DNA of 64,000 nt from Oceanobacillus sp. FSL K6-2867 (GCF_037963145.1 NZ_CP150144.1:3968001-4032000), one strand, 5' to 3'. Positions 1 to 9,664 are shown, counted from the stretch's first letter. Notes: generated from the sequence alone by a model not told the origin. Made by a program: numbers and translations.

Positions 1-402
1 CAATGGAATGAAACGGTTAAAGCTTTATCATTGGACGAGGTTATAGGTGAGATTATTGATTTAGAGTTGGACAAGCGTGCAATCTCTATTCTCGATATTA
101 CTTCAGATCTCGTTTTCTCCAGGAATAAAATTGCAAGAGGGCATAATTTATTCGCGCAGGCAAATTCATTGGCAGTTGCAGTGATTAATGATGAGCTTGC
201 ACTCACTGCTAAATCTGAGGTTAAATTCAGACGCCAAGTGATCGAAGGTGAGCGTGTGATAGCCAAGGCAGCAGTTGAGGGGAAAGATGAAAAGAGCCGG
301 ACCATTGTAAGGGTCCATAGTTATGTCGATAATGAAAAAGTATTTTCTGGTGTATTTTATATGTATCAATCAAATGAAAATAAAGGGGATAAAAATAAAT
401 GA
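1..402 (+). CDS. fapR: Transcription factor FapR, 3' part (5' end outside window)
   Basis: FapR represses fatty-acid and phospholipid synthesis genes and is released from DNA by malonyl-CoA. The reading frame is open from the first base of the window (Gln-Trp-Asn-Glu-Thr-Val), so the 133 residues present are the C-terminal two thirds; the N-terminal winged-helix DNA-binding domain lies upstream. What remains is the hot-dog-fold effector domain, with the family's [35 protein letters not shown] and ELALTA segments. An internal ATG at position 31 is not the true start, because homology extends upstream of it. The stop overlaps the plsX start (ATGA), the usual fapR-plsX-fabD-fabG operon. Known family: malonyl-CoA binds this domain. 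Confidence 0.95.
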   Translation, partial: QWNETVKALSLDEVIGEIIDLELDKRAISILDITSDLVFSRNKIARGHNLFAQANSLAVAVINDELALTAKSEVKFRRQVIEGERVIAKAAVEGKDEKSRTIVRVHSYVDNEKVFSGVFYMYQSNENKGDKNK

Positions 403-1397
403 GATTAGCAATTGACGCCATGGGTGGAGACAATGCACCCAAAGAAGTAGTGTTAGGTGCAATGGATGCTATTTCAGAAATTGAAAATTTAAATATCACC
501 CTTTATGGTGACGAAAAACAAATAAAACCACTTTTAACAAATGATAAAAATATTGAAATTGTACATACAGATGAAATTATTACTGGTGATGATGAGCCTG
601 TCCGGGCAGTGCGACGCAAAAAAAATTCCTCACTTGTATTAATGGCAAAGGCCGTTAAGGATGGCTATGCAGATGCATGTATATCTGCTGGTAATACGGG
701 AGCGTTAATGAGTGCAGGATTATTTGTTATCGGAAGAATTCCGGGAATTGATCGCCCAGCACTAAGCCCCACATTACCGACCGTAAATGGGGAAGGTTTT
801 CTTATGCTTGATGTCGGTGCAAATATTGATGCAAAGCCTGATCATCTAGTTCAGTATGCCGTGATGGGATCAATCTATTCAGAAAAAGTGAGGCAAATCC
901 AACGTCCAACAATTGGTTTACTAAATGTTGGTACGGAGGGCGGTAAAGGGAATGATTTAACAAAAAAAACGTTTGAATTGCTGGAAAAGGCCCCAATAAA
1001 CTTTATTGGGAATGTGGAAGCACGTGATATTTTAAATCATGCTGCTGATGTAGTTGTTACAGACGGATTTAGTGGCAATGTTGCACTAAAAACGATTGAG
1101 GGAACTGCCCAGACAATTTTTACGTTATTAAAAGAAACCTTTATGGCCTCAACAAAAACGAAAATCGCAGCAGCACTGGCGAAAAATGATTTGCGCGGGC
1201 TGAAAAGTAAGCTTGATTACTCAGAATATGGCGGTGCCGGGTTGTTTGGACTTGCGGCTCCTGTAATCAAGGCGCACGGCTCTTCTAATAGCAGAGCAAT
1301 TTTAAGTGCAATCAAGCAAGCAAGCTATATGGTAGAAAATGATGTAACACATACAATTAAGACAACAGTAGAGTCGATAGAATCAGATAAGGAGTGA
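399..1397 (+). CDS. plsX: Phosphate acyltransferase PlsX
   Basis: PlsX makes acyl-phosphate from acyl-ACP, the first step of the PlsX/PlsY/PlsC route to phosphatidic acid; it is a peripheral membrane enzyme. The 332-residue protein has the usual family length, opens with [14 protein letters not shown] and contains the conserved [14 protein letters not shown] segment near residue 222 and [12 protein letters not shown] sequence (here [12 protein letters not shown]) near 280. It starts inside the fapR stop codon and is followed four bases later by fabD, so the genes are translationally coupled. Regulation by FapR from a promoter upstream of fapR is expected, but that site is outside the window. 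Confidence 0.96.
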   Translation: MRLAIDAMGGDNAPKEVVLGAMDAISEIENLNITLYGDEKQIKPLLTNDKNIEIVHTDEIITGDDEPVRAVRRKKNSSLVLMAKAVKDGYADACISAGNTGALMSAGLFVIGRIPGIDRPALSPTLPTVNGEGFLMLDVGANIDAKPDHLVQYAVMGSIYSEKVRQIQRPTIGLLNVGTEGGKGNDLTKKTFELLEKAPINFIGNVEARDILNHAADVVVTDGFSGNVALKTIEGTAQTIFTLLKETFMASTKTKIAAALAKNDLRGLKSKLDYSEYGGAGLFGLAAPVIKAHGSSNSRAILSAIKQASYMVENDVTHTIKTTVESIESDKE

Positions 1398-1401
1398 TTT
1401 A

Positions 1402-2340
1402 ATGAAACGTATAGCATTAATGTTTCCGGGCCAAGGCTCACAGTCTGTTGGCATGGGGAAGGAATTCTATGATAAATTTCCGCAAGTGCAAGAGCTGTAC
1501 CAAAAAGCAAATGATGTATTAGGTAAGGATATAAAGGAAATTATATTTGAAGGTCCTGCCGAAGTATTAACAGAGACAGAAAACACACAACCAGCACTTC
1601 TTCTGACCAGTATTGCAATCCATCAATTGCTTGAGCAGGAAAACGTCGAAACGATAATGACAGTAGGTCATAGCCTTGGAGAATATAGTGCACTAGTTGC
1701 TGCTGGAGCATTAACTGTAGAGGATGCACTGCCGCTTGTGGCTGTAAGAGGGAAGCTAATGGAAGAAGCATTTCCAAAGGGGCAGGGTACAATGGCAGCT
1801 GTTCTTGGGTTATCCGAAGCTGAAATTACTGAAGTATTGACTGACATTACGGATGAAATCGTGGATATTGCAAATTTGAACTGTCCTGGTCAAGTTGTTA
1901 TTTCTGGCTCCCAAAAAGGAATAGAGCTTGCTTCAAATTTATTAAAAGAAAAAGGCGCAAAGCGTGTCTTGTCGTTAAATGTGAGCGGACCATTCCATTC
2001 TCGATTAATGAAATCCGCAAACCAAGAATTTGCCGGGTATTTAGATAAAACATCGATTGAAGATGCAAATATTCCAGTATTCGCGAATGTATCAGCTGAT
2101 GCTGTAACAGATCGTTTAGAGATTAAGGACTTGCTTTTGAAGCAATTGTATTCACCAGTTCGATTTGAAGAATCAATTAACCATATGAATGAACAAGGCA
2201 TTGATGCATTTGTGGAAGTAGGTAATGGAAAAGTACTATCAGGCTTACTAAGAAAAATTGATAAAAAGGTCAAAACGTTTGCCGTTCAGGATCTGAAATC
2301 AATGGACGAATTTATTTCATGGTATAGGGAGGATGCATAA
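1402..2340 (+). CDS. fabD: Malonyl-CoA:ACP transacylase FabD
   Basis: FabD transfers malonyl groups from CoA to acyl carrier protein, giving the elongation substrate of type II fatty-acid synthesis. The 312-residue protein shows the FPGQGSQ oxyanion motif at residues 8-14, the nucleophile Ser91 in [10 protein letters not shown], and the catalytic His199 in [10 protein letters not shown], so it looks fully active. Start ATG at 1402 is preceded by AAGGAGTG. Its stop codon shares one base with the fabG start (TAATG), so expression of both is coupled within the fapR operon. Confidence 0.97.
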   Translation: MKRIALMFPGQGSQSVGMGKEFYDKFPQVQELYQKANDVLGKDIKEIIFEGPAEVLTETENTQPALLLTSIAIHQLLEQENVETIMTVGHSLGEYSALVAAGALTVEDALPLVAVRGKLMEEAFPKGQGTMAAVLGLSEAEITEVLTDITDEIVDIANLNCPGQVVISGSQKGIELASNLLKEKGAKRVLSLNVSGPFHSRLMKSANQEFAGYLDKTSIEDANIPVFANVSADAVTDRLEIKDLLLKQLYSPVRFEESINHMNEQGIDAFVEVGNGKVLSGLLRKIDKKVKTFAVQDLKSMDEFISWYREDA

Positions 2341-3080
2341 TGCTAAAAGGAAAAAGTGCATTAGTAACAGGAGCATCTCGAGGAATTGGCAAAGCAATCG
2401 CATTAGAGCTTGCGCGCCAAGGTGCAAATGTAGCGATTAATTATGCTGGCAGCGAACAGAAAGCACAAGCAGTAGTAGAGGAAGTAGAACAGCTCGGCGT
2501 AAAGGCTTTTAAAATTCAGGCAGATGTTGCAGATGAAGCCAGTGTAAAAGCAATGGTTAAGGAAGTTGTTTCACAATTCGGCAGCTTAGATATTTTAGTC
2601 AATAACGCAGGGGTTACAAGAGATAATTTGTTAATGCGTATGAAAGAAGAAGAATTCGATCAAGTTATAAATACGAATTTGAAAGGCGTCTTTATTTGTA
2701 CAAAAGCTGTTACAAGGCAAATGATGAAACAACGTGCAGGCAGAATTATTAATGTTGCTTCCATTGTTGGAGTAAGCGGAAACCCTGGACAAGCAAACTA
2801 TGTTGCTGCAAAAGCAGGAGTAATTGGACTTACAAAAACATCTGCTAAAGAGCTGGCAACAAGAAATATCTTAGTAAACGCTGTTGCTCCAGGATTTATC
2901 GCAACTGACATGACAGACGAATTAAATGAAGAACAAAAGGCGGCAATCTTAGGCGTGATTCCATTAGAAAAGTTGGGTTCACCAGAAGACGTAGCAAAAG
3001 TCGTACGCTTCCTGGCATCCGATGACGCGAACTACATCACCGGCCAAACCATCCACATCGATGGCGGAATGGTGATGTAA
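2340..3080 (+). CDS. fabG: 3-oxoacyl-[ACP] reductase FabG
   Basis: FabG reduces beta-ketoacyl-ACP with NADPH in each fatty-acid elongation cycle. The 246-residue protein is a classical short-chain dehydrogenase: the nucleotide-binding TGASRGIG at residues 10-17, NNAG at 88-91, and catalytic Asn113, Ser141, Tyr154 and Lys158 (YVAAK). It ends with the FabG-typical [20 protein letters not shown] region. It is the last gene of the tightly packed part of the operon; the next gene, acpP, is 426 bases away with a repeat-like element in between. Confidence 0.97.
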   Translation: MLKGKSALVTGASRGIGKAIALELARQGANVAINYAGSEQKAQAVVEEVEQLGVKAFKIQADVADEASVKAMVKEVVSQFGSLDILVNNAGVTRDNLLMRMKEEEFDQVINTNLKGVFICTKAVTRQMMKQRAGRIINVASIVGVSGNPGQANYVAAKAGVIGLTKTSAKELATRNILVNAVAPGFIATDMTDELNEEQKAAILGVIPLEKLGSPEDVAKVVRFLASDDANYITGQTIHIDGGMVM

Positions 3081-3149
3081 TACTTGTCGTAAATTACTGG
3101 CGAAAAATGTGCAAAATGGATTGTGACATATACCATTACGGAAACATAC

Positions 3150-3385
3150 TAGGCTAGTACTGGCTCACCTGGCTATTACTAACAAAGTTAATCAAAACAG
3201 AAACATTGCTAAGACCAGTCCGAGTGAGCATAGTGGCAGTGACTCCAGTGGGAACAGTACGTGTCTGAAGACCCATCGGAAGTGGTTTTCTTCCGAAGAG
3301 GCTGAAGCTGTGCCCTAAGGTGCGCACCCTCCCGAAGCGATTCCGGACGGCGAGGAATGCTCCAACTAAGCAATTAGTTCGCATT
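3150..3385. repeat. GC-rich intergenic repeat-like element (degenerate copy)
   Basis: Between fabG and acpP lies about 235 bases that are clearly richer in GC than the surroundings and contain no credible gene; the longest frame (3154-3384, minus) has low-complexity, unlikely protein sequence. The stretch has the shape of an intergenic repeat I recall as common in Bacillaceae, with phrases such as GACTCCAGTGGGAACAG (3241-3257), CTGAAGACCC (3266-3275), GAGGCTGAAGCTGTGCCC (3298-3315) and GCACCCTCCCG (3326-3336). An internal hairpin (CGGAAG at 3280, CTTCCG at 3292) is present. A small perfect palindrome with centre G, TACTAGGCTAGTA, sits at its left edge (3148-3160). Membership rests on memory of similar elements; only one copy of this subtype occurs here. 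Confidence 0.55.
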
Positions 3386-3432
3386 CTATATATTTTATGA
3401 ATAAAATGCCTAACTATCCAGAAAAGTATAAG

Positions 3433-3461
3433 TGGCTATTTTCTTCGGTTTCTGCTAGAAT
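3433..3461 (+). promoter_or_regulatory. Possible extended -10 promoter of acpP
   Basis: TAGAAT at 3456-3461 is preceded by TG one base upstream (TGC TAGAAT), an extended -10 element, with a poor -35 (TGGCTA, 3433-3438) 17 bases before. It would start a transcript about 40 bases ahead of acpP. An own promoter makes sense because the repeat separates acpP from fabG. Confidence 0.4.
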
Positions 3462-3506
3462 TTCCTAGGCAAATATTTTATACTACTTGAAGGGAGGTGA
3501 AGCAAA

Positions 3507-3740
3507 ATGGCAGATGTATTTGATCGTGTTAAAGCTATTATCGTTGACCGTCTTGATGTTGAAGAGTCTAAAGTTACAATGGAAGCCTCTTTTAAAGAAG
3601 ATTTAGAAGCTGATTCACTAGATGTAGTAGAACTAGTAATGGAATTAGAAGATGAATTCGACATGGAAATTGCTGACGAAGATGCTGAAAATATAAATAC
3701 AGTTGGTGATGCTGTAAACTACATAAACAGCAAAGCTTAA
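3507..3740 (+). CDS. acpP: Acyl carrier protein
   Basis: The acyl carrier protein carries growing acyl chains on a phosphopantetheine arm. This 77-residue, very acidic protein has the DSL motif with the modified serine at residue 37 ([18 protein letters not shown]), followed by the usual [16 protein letters not shown] helix. It begins with GGGAGGTGAAGCAAA just before the ATG, a very strong ribosome-binding site as expected for an abundant protein. It follows fabG in the usual order, but after a long gap with its own possible promoter, and a hairpin follows it before rnc. Confidence 0.98.
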   Translation: MADVFDRVKAIIVDRLDVEESKVTMEASFKEDLEADSLDVVELVMELEDEFDMEIADEDAENINTVGDAVNYINSKA

Positions 3741-3779
3741 ACAAATTACTAAAGCTTAAAAGCTTGTTCGTAATATGAA

Positions 3780-3808
3780 AGAAAGTCTCGCTGAAAGCGG
3801 GACTTTCT
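3780..3808 (+). terminator. Hairpin between acpP and rnc
   Basis: A 12-base-pair stem (AGAAAGTCTCGC at 3780-3791 with GCGGGACTTTCT at 3797-3808, one G-T wobble) closes a 5-base loop. No clean T-run follows (TGTATCT), so it may be a weak terminator or a processing/stability hairpin that keeps acpP transcripts abundant relative to rnc. Confidence 0.6.
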
Positions 3809-3838
3809 GTATCTAAAAACATGATGGAGGTGAAGACA

Positions 3839-4525
3839 ATGGACGTGGATCAATTACAAAAAGAGCTTAATCTTACATTTAACAATCATAACTTGATAAA
3901 ACAGGCTTTTACACATTCATCGTATGTGAATGAGCATCGTAATGTCGCTTTTTCAGATAACGAACGTCTTGAATTCCTTGGCGATGCTGTTCTGGAACTA
4001 GGTGTTTCCCAGTATTTATATCGAAAAAATAAAAACATGCCTGAAGGAGAAATGACAAAGCTACGTGCTGCAATTGTTTGTGAACCATCTTTAGTGAATT
4101 TTGCTCAAGAATTAAACTTTGGTAAGTATCTTTTACTTGGTAAAGGCGAGGAACAAACAGGAGGGAGAAATAGACCCGCTATATTGGCAGATGTGTTTGA
4201 GGCCTTTCTTGGTTCACTTTATTTAGATCAAGGATTTGATAAGGCATTAAACTTTTTAGAAGAGCATGTATTTCCTAAAATTAAAAAAGGTGCTTTTTCG
4301 CATGCGATGGATTATAAAAGTCAGCTGCAAGAGTTAGTGCAGCAAAACAAAAATCAAACCATTGAATACAAAATTGTTGATGAAAAAGGCCCGTCCCATA
4401 ATAAGGAATTTATTGCCCAGGTTATTATAAAAGGGGAAAACGCTGGTCAAGGAATTGGAAGAACGAAGAAGGAAGCAGAGCAGCGAGCAGCAAAATATGC
4501 GCTGGATTCCATTATTCCGCATTAA
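3839..4525 (+). CDS. rnc: Ribonuclease III
   Basis: RNase III cleaves double-stranded RNA, including rRNA precursors and sense/antisense duplexes. The 228-residue protein has the catalytic signature [14 protein letters not shown] at residues 41-54 (catalytic Glu45 and Asp49) and the second acidic cluster in [15 protein letters not shown], followed by a C-terminal double-stranded RNA-binding domain ending in [16 protein letters not shown]. An upstream ATG at 3821 is in frame, but GGAGGTG at 3827-3833 lies at ideal distance from the ATG at 3839, which is chosen. It keeps the conserved acpP-rnc-smc order. Confidence 0.97.
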   Translation: MDVDQLQKELNLTFNNHNLIKQAFTHSSYVNEHRNVAFSDNERLEFLGDAVLELGVSQYLYRKNKNMPEGEMTKLRAAIVCEPSLVNFAQELNFGKYLLLGKGEEQTGGRNRPAILADVFEAFLGSLYLDQGFDKALNFLEEHVFPKIKKGAFSHAMDYKSQLQELVQQNKNQTIEYKIVDEKGPSHNKEFIAQVIIKGENAGQGIGRTKKEAEQRAAKYALDSIIPH

Positions 4526-4530
4526 TTAAG

Positions 4531-4564
4531 AAAAGGCTGTTATCCTTAGAGGACACAGCCTTTT
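4531..4564. terminator. Bidirectional terminator between rnc and the reverse-strand UPF0435 gene
   Basis: AAAAGGCTGT at 4531-4540 pairs perfectly with ACAGCCTTTT at 4555-4564. The flanking A-run and T-run make a usable terminator in both directions, fitting its place between two convergent genes. Confidence 0.85.
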
Positions 4565-4569
4565 AAAGT

Positions 4570-4791
4570 CTATTTCCTGATTAAAGAAAGCTCTTCAATA
4601 AATGCCTGTGTTTCGGATGCACTTAACTTTCCTTTTTTGGCAACGATATCATACATAAATTTTAAATCATCATATTTTTCAAGGTCATAATCCTCTGGAT
4701 CCATAATTGACCGATTGACAACCTGTAATTTATCAGCTAGCTCCTCAAGCAATATTTCCATATTTTCTACTGATTTGACTTCTAAACTCAT
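4570..4791 (-). CDS. UPF0435 / DUF1128 family protein (YfkK-like)
   Basis: This is the only convincing minus-strand gene. The 73-residue product matches the UPF0435 (DUF1128) family of short Firmicutes proteins, function unknown, such as B. subtilis YfkK: a VVNRSIMDPEDYDLEKYDDLKFMYDIV-like core, of which the DPEDYDLEKYDDLKFMYDIV part (residues 31-50) is the signature, and a C-terminal ELSLIRK. The ATG at 4791-4789 has GGAGG seven bases upstream. It sits between rnc and smc, pointing against both; I recall a similarly placed gene in Oceanobacillus iheyensis. It is predicted cytoplasmic and helical, with no membrane segment. Confidence 0.85.
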   Translation of the reverse strand: MSLEVKSVENMEILLEELADKLQVVNRSIMDPEDYDLEKYDDLKFMYDIVAKKGKLSASETQAFIEELSLIRK

Positions 4792-4937
4792 ATTATCCTC
4801 CTTTTTGGCAAAACACTTGCAATTGTTGAAGCCTGAAACGGTTCTGCACTTCTTTTGTTCATAAGTTTATGATAAAATAAATAGGTTAAAAAGCCAATCT
4901 ATTTTTTAGTTAAACAAATAAATAATGGAATACAGCG

Positions 4938-4957
4938 ATGAGAAGCGCATGCTCTCA
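4938..4957. other. Small hairpin upstream of smc
   Basis: In the 242-base gap between the UPF0435 gene and smc, ATGAGA..GC pairs with GC..TCTCAT around a GCAT loop with one bulged A. There is no T-run, so it is not an obvious terminator; it may be part of a regulatory region. No clear smc promoter was found, though a TATGAT at 4868-4873 is -10-like. Confidence 0.35.
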
Positions 4958-5039
4958 TTTAAAATAATAGTTAAACTATAAAAAGAAATTTAGCAAGGAA
5001 CGCAAGGAATAGGGTTCTTTTGGAATTAGGAGAATGTAT

Positions 5040-8000
5040 ATGTATTTAAAACGATTGGAAAGTGTAGGCTTCAAATCATTTGCAGAACGGATCAATGTAG
5101 AATTTGTCCCAGGTGTGACAGCGGTTGTTGGTCCGAATGGAAGCGGAAAAAGCAATATTACCGATGCGATCCGTTGGGTGCTCGGTGAGCAATCAGCTAA
5201 ATCATTACGTGGCTCCAAAATGGAAGATATCATATTCCAAGGCAGTGAAACAAGAAAAGCATTAAATGTCGCTGAAGTTACACTCGTGCTTGATAATCAA
5301 GATAAACGAGTACCGCTCGATTATGAAGAAATTAGTGTTACACGTCGGGTTTATCGTTCTGGTGATAGTGAATTCTATATTAATAAGCAGTCATGCCGAT
5401 TAAAGGATATTATTGATCTTTTCATGGATTCTGGTCTTGGAAGAGAAGCATTTTCCATAATAAGCCAAGGAAAAGTCGAAGAAATTCTCAGCTCAAAAGC
5501 TGAAGAAAGACGAACGATTTTTGAAGAGGCTGCAGGAGTACTGAAATATAAACAACGTAAGAAAAAAGCTGAATATAAATTAGCAGAAACCCAGGAGAAT
5601 CTTAATCGGGTTGAAGATATTATCCATGAAATTGAACAGCAGATAAACCCTTTAAAACAGCAGGCTGAAACTGCAAAAATGTATCTGGAATTAAAGGATA
5701 AGCTTAAAAAAAAGGAAATTTCCTATTTATTAGCTGAAATTGAACAGTTGCATTACGAGTGGAAGAAGCAGTTAAATCAGCTTGAAAAAGAAAAGCTAAC
5801 CGAAAGTGCCCTTAAATCCATGATTCAAAAAAAAGAAGCTGAGATTGAGAAACAGAATCAAGCAGTACAGAGGCTGGACGAAGAAATAGAAGCAATGCAA
5901 GAAAATCTTTTAACTGCTACAGAGCAGCTAGAGAAGTATGAAGGAAAGAAACAGTTGCTTGATGAACGATCAAAGCATTTTGGAGAAAATAAATATAAAT
6001 TAGAGATGCAAAAAAAAGAAAGCACTTCGAGGATTGGAGAGTTAGAGAAACAGCTAGTTAAAGAAAAGCAGCTGCTTGTACAATTACAGCGTGACCGAAA
6101 AAAATATAAAGAACAAGCAAGAGAGCTGGATTCTAAACTAAATACAAGTCAAGAAAGTATTTCGGAACAAATTGAAGATTTGAAATCGGATTACATAGAA
6201 TTACTTAACAAACAAGCAGCGAAACGGAATGAAAAACAATCCATCGCACAGCAATTACAGCAGATAGATGGAAAAAAAGAAAAACAGGCAAATAAATTTC
6301 AAGATTTAATTGAACAAAGGGAGCAATTAAGCAAAGAAAAAAATCGCTTAGAGGCTAGTTATAAAAATCAAAAGTCTAGCTTTTCAGTAATTGAATCTGA
6401 TGTAAAACAAATAAAATTGAATTTAGAATCCGAGCGAATTCTTTTCCAAGAATCACAAACAAAGCTATATCAAGGTTATCAATATATCGAAAAGTTAAAA
6501 TCAAAAAAAGAAATGCTGGAAGAAATGAAAGAGGACTTTCAGGGGTTTTTTCATGGAGTAAAAGCAATTTTGAAAGCCCGGGAAGATAAAAAGCTTGAGA
6601 ACATATACGGTGCAGTAATCGAATTAATTGATGTCCCGAAAAAGTTTATTACAGCAATTGAAACTGCACTTGGTGGACAAGCACAGCATATTGTTGTAAC
6701 AGATGATCTTGCAGCAAGAAAGGCTATTGCTTGGCTAAAGAAAACAAATAATGGCAGAGCGACCTTTTTACCGCTTGCTTCCATTCAAGAGCGGTTTATT
6801 ACACAGGATATGCTAGTCAAAATTAATGGTCATCCGGGATTCCATGGAATAGCTTCCAACCTCGTACATACAAATGAGCCTTATCAGAAAGCTGTAAATC
6901 ATTTAATGGGACATGTCATTGTTGCTCAAGATTTAAAAGAGGCGAATGAAATTGCAGGACTTGTGAACCGGCGTTTCCGCGTAGTTACACTTGAGGGCGA
7001 TGTCGTAAACCCCGGGGGGTCAATGTCTGGTGGAGCTCAAAAGAAAACGAACCAGTCTCTGTTTACCAGAGAACAGGATTTGCAGGAGATAACGGAAAAA
7101 ATCGAAGGATTCCAGCAAAAGATATTCCAATTTGAATCAATCGTTCAAGGTAAGAAGCAGTTGATTAAAGAATTGGAAGATGATCTGAGAACGAAAGAGA
7201 GCATGATTTCTTCCGAACAAGCCACCTTGCAGAAATTGCATTCGGAGTGGAAGCAAGTAGAAATGAAACTCTCATCTATTAATGACAGCCTATCGATTTA
7301 TGATCAGGACAAACAACAGTTTGCAGAAGATAGTGAAGAACTGACACAACGGGCAAAAAGTTTAACAGAGGAATTAGCTGCACTTAAAGTACAGCTGGAT
7401 TCTATACAAAAGAAAATTGATTCTCTAACAAATGAAGAAGCTGCATTTAAAGAGAATAAACAGATGATGCAGGATAATTTACATCAATTGCAAATCCAAA
7501 TCGCTGAACAAGAAGAACGAGTGAAGTTCCAGCGGGAAAAAACAAGTACGACTGAGGAGCAATTAGAAAAAATAAAAGAACAGCATCATCAGTATGCAAA
7601 GGAATTGAACAATCTGCTGGAAATTGAGCAATCGATAGAAACAGAAGAAGAGGTGGACGCAGGTATTGCAGCTTCTAAGCAAGAGAAGGAAATGTTAACA
7701 AATAAAATTCAGCAGAAGCGTACTGAAAGAGCTGAACAAACTAAGTTCGTTCAAGACGCAGAGACAGAGCGAAAGGAAGAAAGCAAAAAACTTCAAATAC
7801 TGCAAGAAGCCATTCAGCAAAAAGAAGTCCATGCAGGCCGCCTTGATGTTGGACTGGAGAGCCGATTAAATCATCTGCAGACGGAATATACAATCACATA
7901 CGAAAAGGCAAAACAGCTTTATGAGAAGGCGGAAGATGCGGAAGAAGCAAAAACGATTGTCAATGAATTAAAATTACAAATAGATCGTCTTGGAACTGTT

Positions 8001-8606
8001 AATCTGGGAGCTATTGAAGAATATGAACGTATTTCCGAACGCTATACCTTCTTGTCCGAACAGCGAAACGATCTTGTTGAAGCAAAAGAGACACTGTATA
8101 CGGTGATTGATGAAATGGATGAAGAAATGAAAAAGCGGTTTGACGAAACATTTAATAAAATCAAGGACGAATTTCATGACGTGTTCAAACAATTATTTGG
8201 AGGCGGCTATGCCGAGCTGAAACTTACTAATCCGAAAAACTTGCTGGATACAGGGGTGGATATCATCGCTCAGCCACCAGGGAAAAAATTGCAGCATTTA
8301 GGTTTGTTATCTGGTGGTGAACGTGCCTTGACAGCAATTGCTCTCTTGTTTGCTATTTTAAGGATCAGACCGGTTCCATTTTGTATTCTTGACGAGGTTG
8401 AAGCTGCTCTTGATGAAGCAAATGTTGCTCGCTTTGCGAAATATGTTAAATTATACAGTGATAACACACAATTTATTGTGATTACGCACCGAAAAGGTAC
8501 AATGGAAGAAGCAGATGTTTTATATGGTGTAACGATGCAAGAATCAGGTGTATCACGACTTGTTTCAGTTCGATTAGAGGATACGAAAGAATTAATTAAT
8601 TCTTAG
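5040..8606 (+). CDS. smc: Chromosome segregation ATPase SMC
   Basis: SMC is the core of bacterial condensin (with ScpA/ScpB), loading at ParB sites and extruding DNA loops. The 1188-residue protein has the N-terminal Walker A (GPNGSGKSN, about residues 32-40), a coiled coil, a hinge around residues 500-670 (starting near FHGVKAILKARED and ending with VNPGGSMSGG), a second coiled coil and the C-terminal ABC signature LSGGERALTAIALLFAI with Walker B (FCILDEVEAALDEANV). An ATG at 5034 is in frame but only one base after the AGGAG; the ATG at 5040 has proper spacing and matches the family's N-terminus (MYLKRLESVGFKSF). It is followed 13 bases later by ftsY. Confidence 0.97.
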   Translation: MYLKRLESVGFKSFAERINVEFVPGVTAVVGPNGSGKSNITDAIRWVLGEQSAKSLRGSKMEDIIFQGSETRKALNVAEVTLVLDNQDKRVPLDYEEISVTRRVYRSGDSEFYINKQSCRLKDIIDLFMDSGLGREAFSIISQGKVEEILSSKAEERRTIFEEAAGVLKYKQRKKKAEYKLAETQENLNRVEDIIHEIEQQINPLKQQAETAKMYLELKDKLKKKEISYLLAEIEQLHYEWKKQLNQLEKEKLTESALKSMIQKKEAEIEKQNQAVQRLDEEIEAMQENLLTATEQLEKYEGKKQLLDERSKHFGENKYKLEMQKKESTSRIGELEKQLVKEKQLLVQLQRDRKKYKEQARELDSKLNTSQESISEQIEDLKSDYIELLNKQAAKRNEKQSIAQQLQQIDGKKEKQANKFQDLIEQREQLSKEKNRLEASYKNQKSSFSVIESDVKQIKLNLESERILFQESQTKLYQGYQYIEKLKSKKEMLEEMKEDFQGFFHGVKAILKAREDKKLENIYGAVIELIDVPKKFITAIETALGGQAQHIVVTDDLAARKAIAWLKKTNNGRATFLPLASIQERFITQDMLVKINGHPGFHGIASNLVHTNEPYQKAVNHLMGHVIVAQDLKEANEIAGLVNRRFRVVTLEGDVVNPGGSMSGGAQKKTNQSLFTREQDLQEITEKIEGFQQKIFQFESIVQGKKQLIKELEDDLRTKESMISSEQATLQKLHSEWKQVEMKLSSINDSLSIYDQDKQQFAEDSEELTQRAKSLTEELAALKVQLDSIQKKIDSLTNEEAAFKENKQMMQDNLHQLQIQIAEQEERVKFQREKTSTTEEQLEKIKEQHHQYAKELNNLLEIEQSIETEEEVDAGIAASKQEKEMLTNKIQQKRTERAEQTKFVQDAETERKEESKKLQILQEAIQQKEVHAGRLDVGLESRLNHLQTEYTITYEKAKQLYEKAEDAEEAKTIVNELKLQIDRLGTVNLGAIEEYERISERYTFLSEQRNDLVEAKETLYTVIDEMDEEMKKRFDETFNKIKDEFHDVFKQLFGGGYAELKLTNPKNLLDTGVDIIAQPPGKKLQHLGLLSGGERALTAIALLFAILRIRPVPFCILDEVEAALDEANVARFAKYVKLYSDNTQFIVITHRKGTMEEADVLYGVTMQESGVSRLVSVRLEDTKELINS

Positions 8607-8619
8607 GAGGCAGATAAAT

Positions 8620-9621
8620 ATGAGCTTTATCAATAAGTTAAAAAATAAATTTAAGCAAAATGAAAATAAAGAAGAGGTTTCTAAAAAATACCAAGAAGGT
8701 ATGACAAAGACACGTAATTCTTTCTCATCAAAAATTAATGATTTAATTGCGCGCTATCGAAAAGTTGATGAGGATTTTTTTGAAGAGCTGGAAGAAGTAC
8801 TCATTACTGCTGATGTGGGTGTTACAACTGTAATGGACTTGGTTGAAGAACTGAAAATGGAAGTGAAACGTCAGAACATTAAAGATACAAATGGAATAAA
8901 AGATATTATATCTGAAAAGCTAGTGGAAATTTATTATGGTGATGATCAAGCAGAAATCGAGAAATTGAACATCCAGGAACAAGGTCTTTCTGTTATTCTC
9001 GTGGTTGGAGTTAACGGTGTCGGGAAGACAACCTCTATCGGTAAACTAGCACACCAACTTAAGCAGGAAGGAAAAAATGTTATCCTAGCAGCAGGCGATA
9101 CATTCCGTGCAGGAGCAATTGAACAGCTGGAAGTGTGGGGAGAAAGAGCTGAAGTTGATGTTATTAAACATAATGCAGGCAGTGATCCAGCAGCAGTAAT
9201 CTTTGATGCTATTAAAGCAGCGAAATCTCGCCAGGCAGATGTGTTGATTTGTGATACTGCAGGCAGGCTTCAAAACAAAGTGAATTTAATGAATGAGCTT
9301 TCAAAGGTGAAACGTGTCATTGAAAGAGAAATACCAGGTGCGCCACATGAAGTTCTCCTCGTGTTAGATGCGACAACTGGTCAAAATGCCCTCAGCCAAG
9401 CCAAAACATTTTCAGAGGCAACGAATGTATCTGGAATTGTATTAACGAAGCTTGATGGGACAGCCAAAGGTGGTATCGTACTTGCGATAAGAAATGAACT
9501 TCATATCCCTGTGAAATTTGTCGGGCTGGGAGAACAGGTGGAGGATTTGCAGGAATTTGATGCCAATGCATTTGTATATGGTTTATTTGCAGACCTAGGA
9601 ACAGAAGCAGGTGAAGAGTAG
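8620..9621 (+). CDS. ftsY: Signal recognition particle receptor FtsY
   Basis: FtsY is the membrane-associated GTPase receptor that docks SRP-ribosome complexes at the SecYEG translocon. This 333-residue form has only a short basic/acidic N-terminal stretch instead of the long acidic A domain of enterobacteria, then the N domain and G domain: P-loop GVNGVGKTT at residues 130-138, DTFRAGA, DTAGRLQNK, TKLDGTAKGG and the closing FVYGLF helix. AGGAGG precedes the ATG by nine bases. It is likely cotranscribed with smc. Confidence 0.97.
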   Translation: MSFINKLKNKFKQNENKEEVSKKYQEGMTKTRNSFSSKINDLIARYRKVDEDFFEELEEVLITADVGVTTVMDLVEELKMEVKRQNIKDTNGIKDIISEKLVEIYYGDDQAEIEKLNIQEQGLSVILVVGVNGVGKTTSIGKLAHQLKQEGKNVILAAGDTFRAGAIEQLEVWGERAEVDVIKHNAGSDPAAVIFDAIKAAKSRQADVLICDTAGRLQNKVNLMNELSKVKRVIEREIPGAPHEVLLVLDATTGQNALSQAKTFSEATNVSGIVLTKLDGTAKGGIVLAIRNELHIPVKFVGLGEQVEDLQEFDANAFVYGLFADLGTEAGEE

Positions 9622-9634
9622 AATTTGAAATTCC

Positions 9635-9664
9635 TTGACAATAAACAAAATTATTCGCTATGAT
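9635..9664 (+). promoter_or_regulatory. Sigma-A-like promoter upstream of ylxM-ffh
   Basis: TTGACA (9635-9640) is a perfect -35; TATGAT (9659-9664) follows after 18 bases. It lies between the ftsY stop and the ylxM start and would give a short leader, suggesting that ylxM-ffh has its own promoter. Confidence 0.7.

Noticed and set aside
31..402. fapR starting at the ATG at 31
   Set aside because: The frame is open and homologous upstream to position 1, so the gene is only cut by the window edge.
3148..3160. FapR-type operator in TACTAGGCTAGTA
   Set aside because: The half-sites point the wrong way compared with the known FapR box (TTAGTA...TACTAA), so it is not called.
3154..3384. 76-residue minus-strand open frame
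   Set aside because: It lies wholly in the repeat-like element, lacks a convincing ribosome-binding site and has no recognisable protein features.
4868..4885. 18-base match between regions upstream of smc and polC (ATGATAAAATAAATAGGT, also at 62339-62356)
   Set aside because: Interesting but AT-rich and -10-like; two copies in 64 kb of AT-rich sequence are not enough to call a repeat or regulon.
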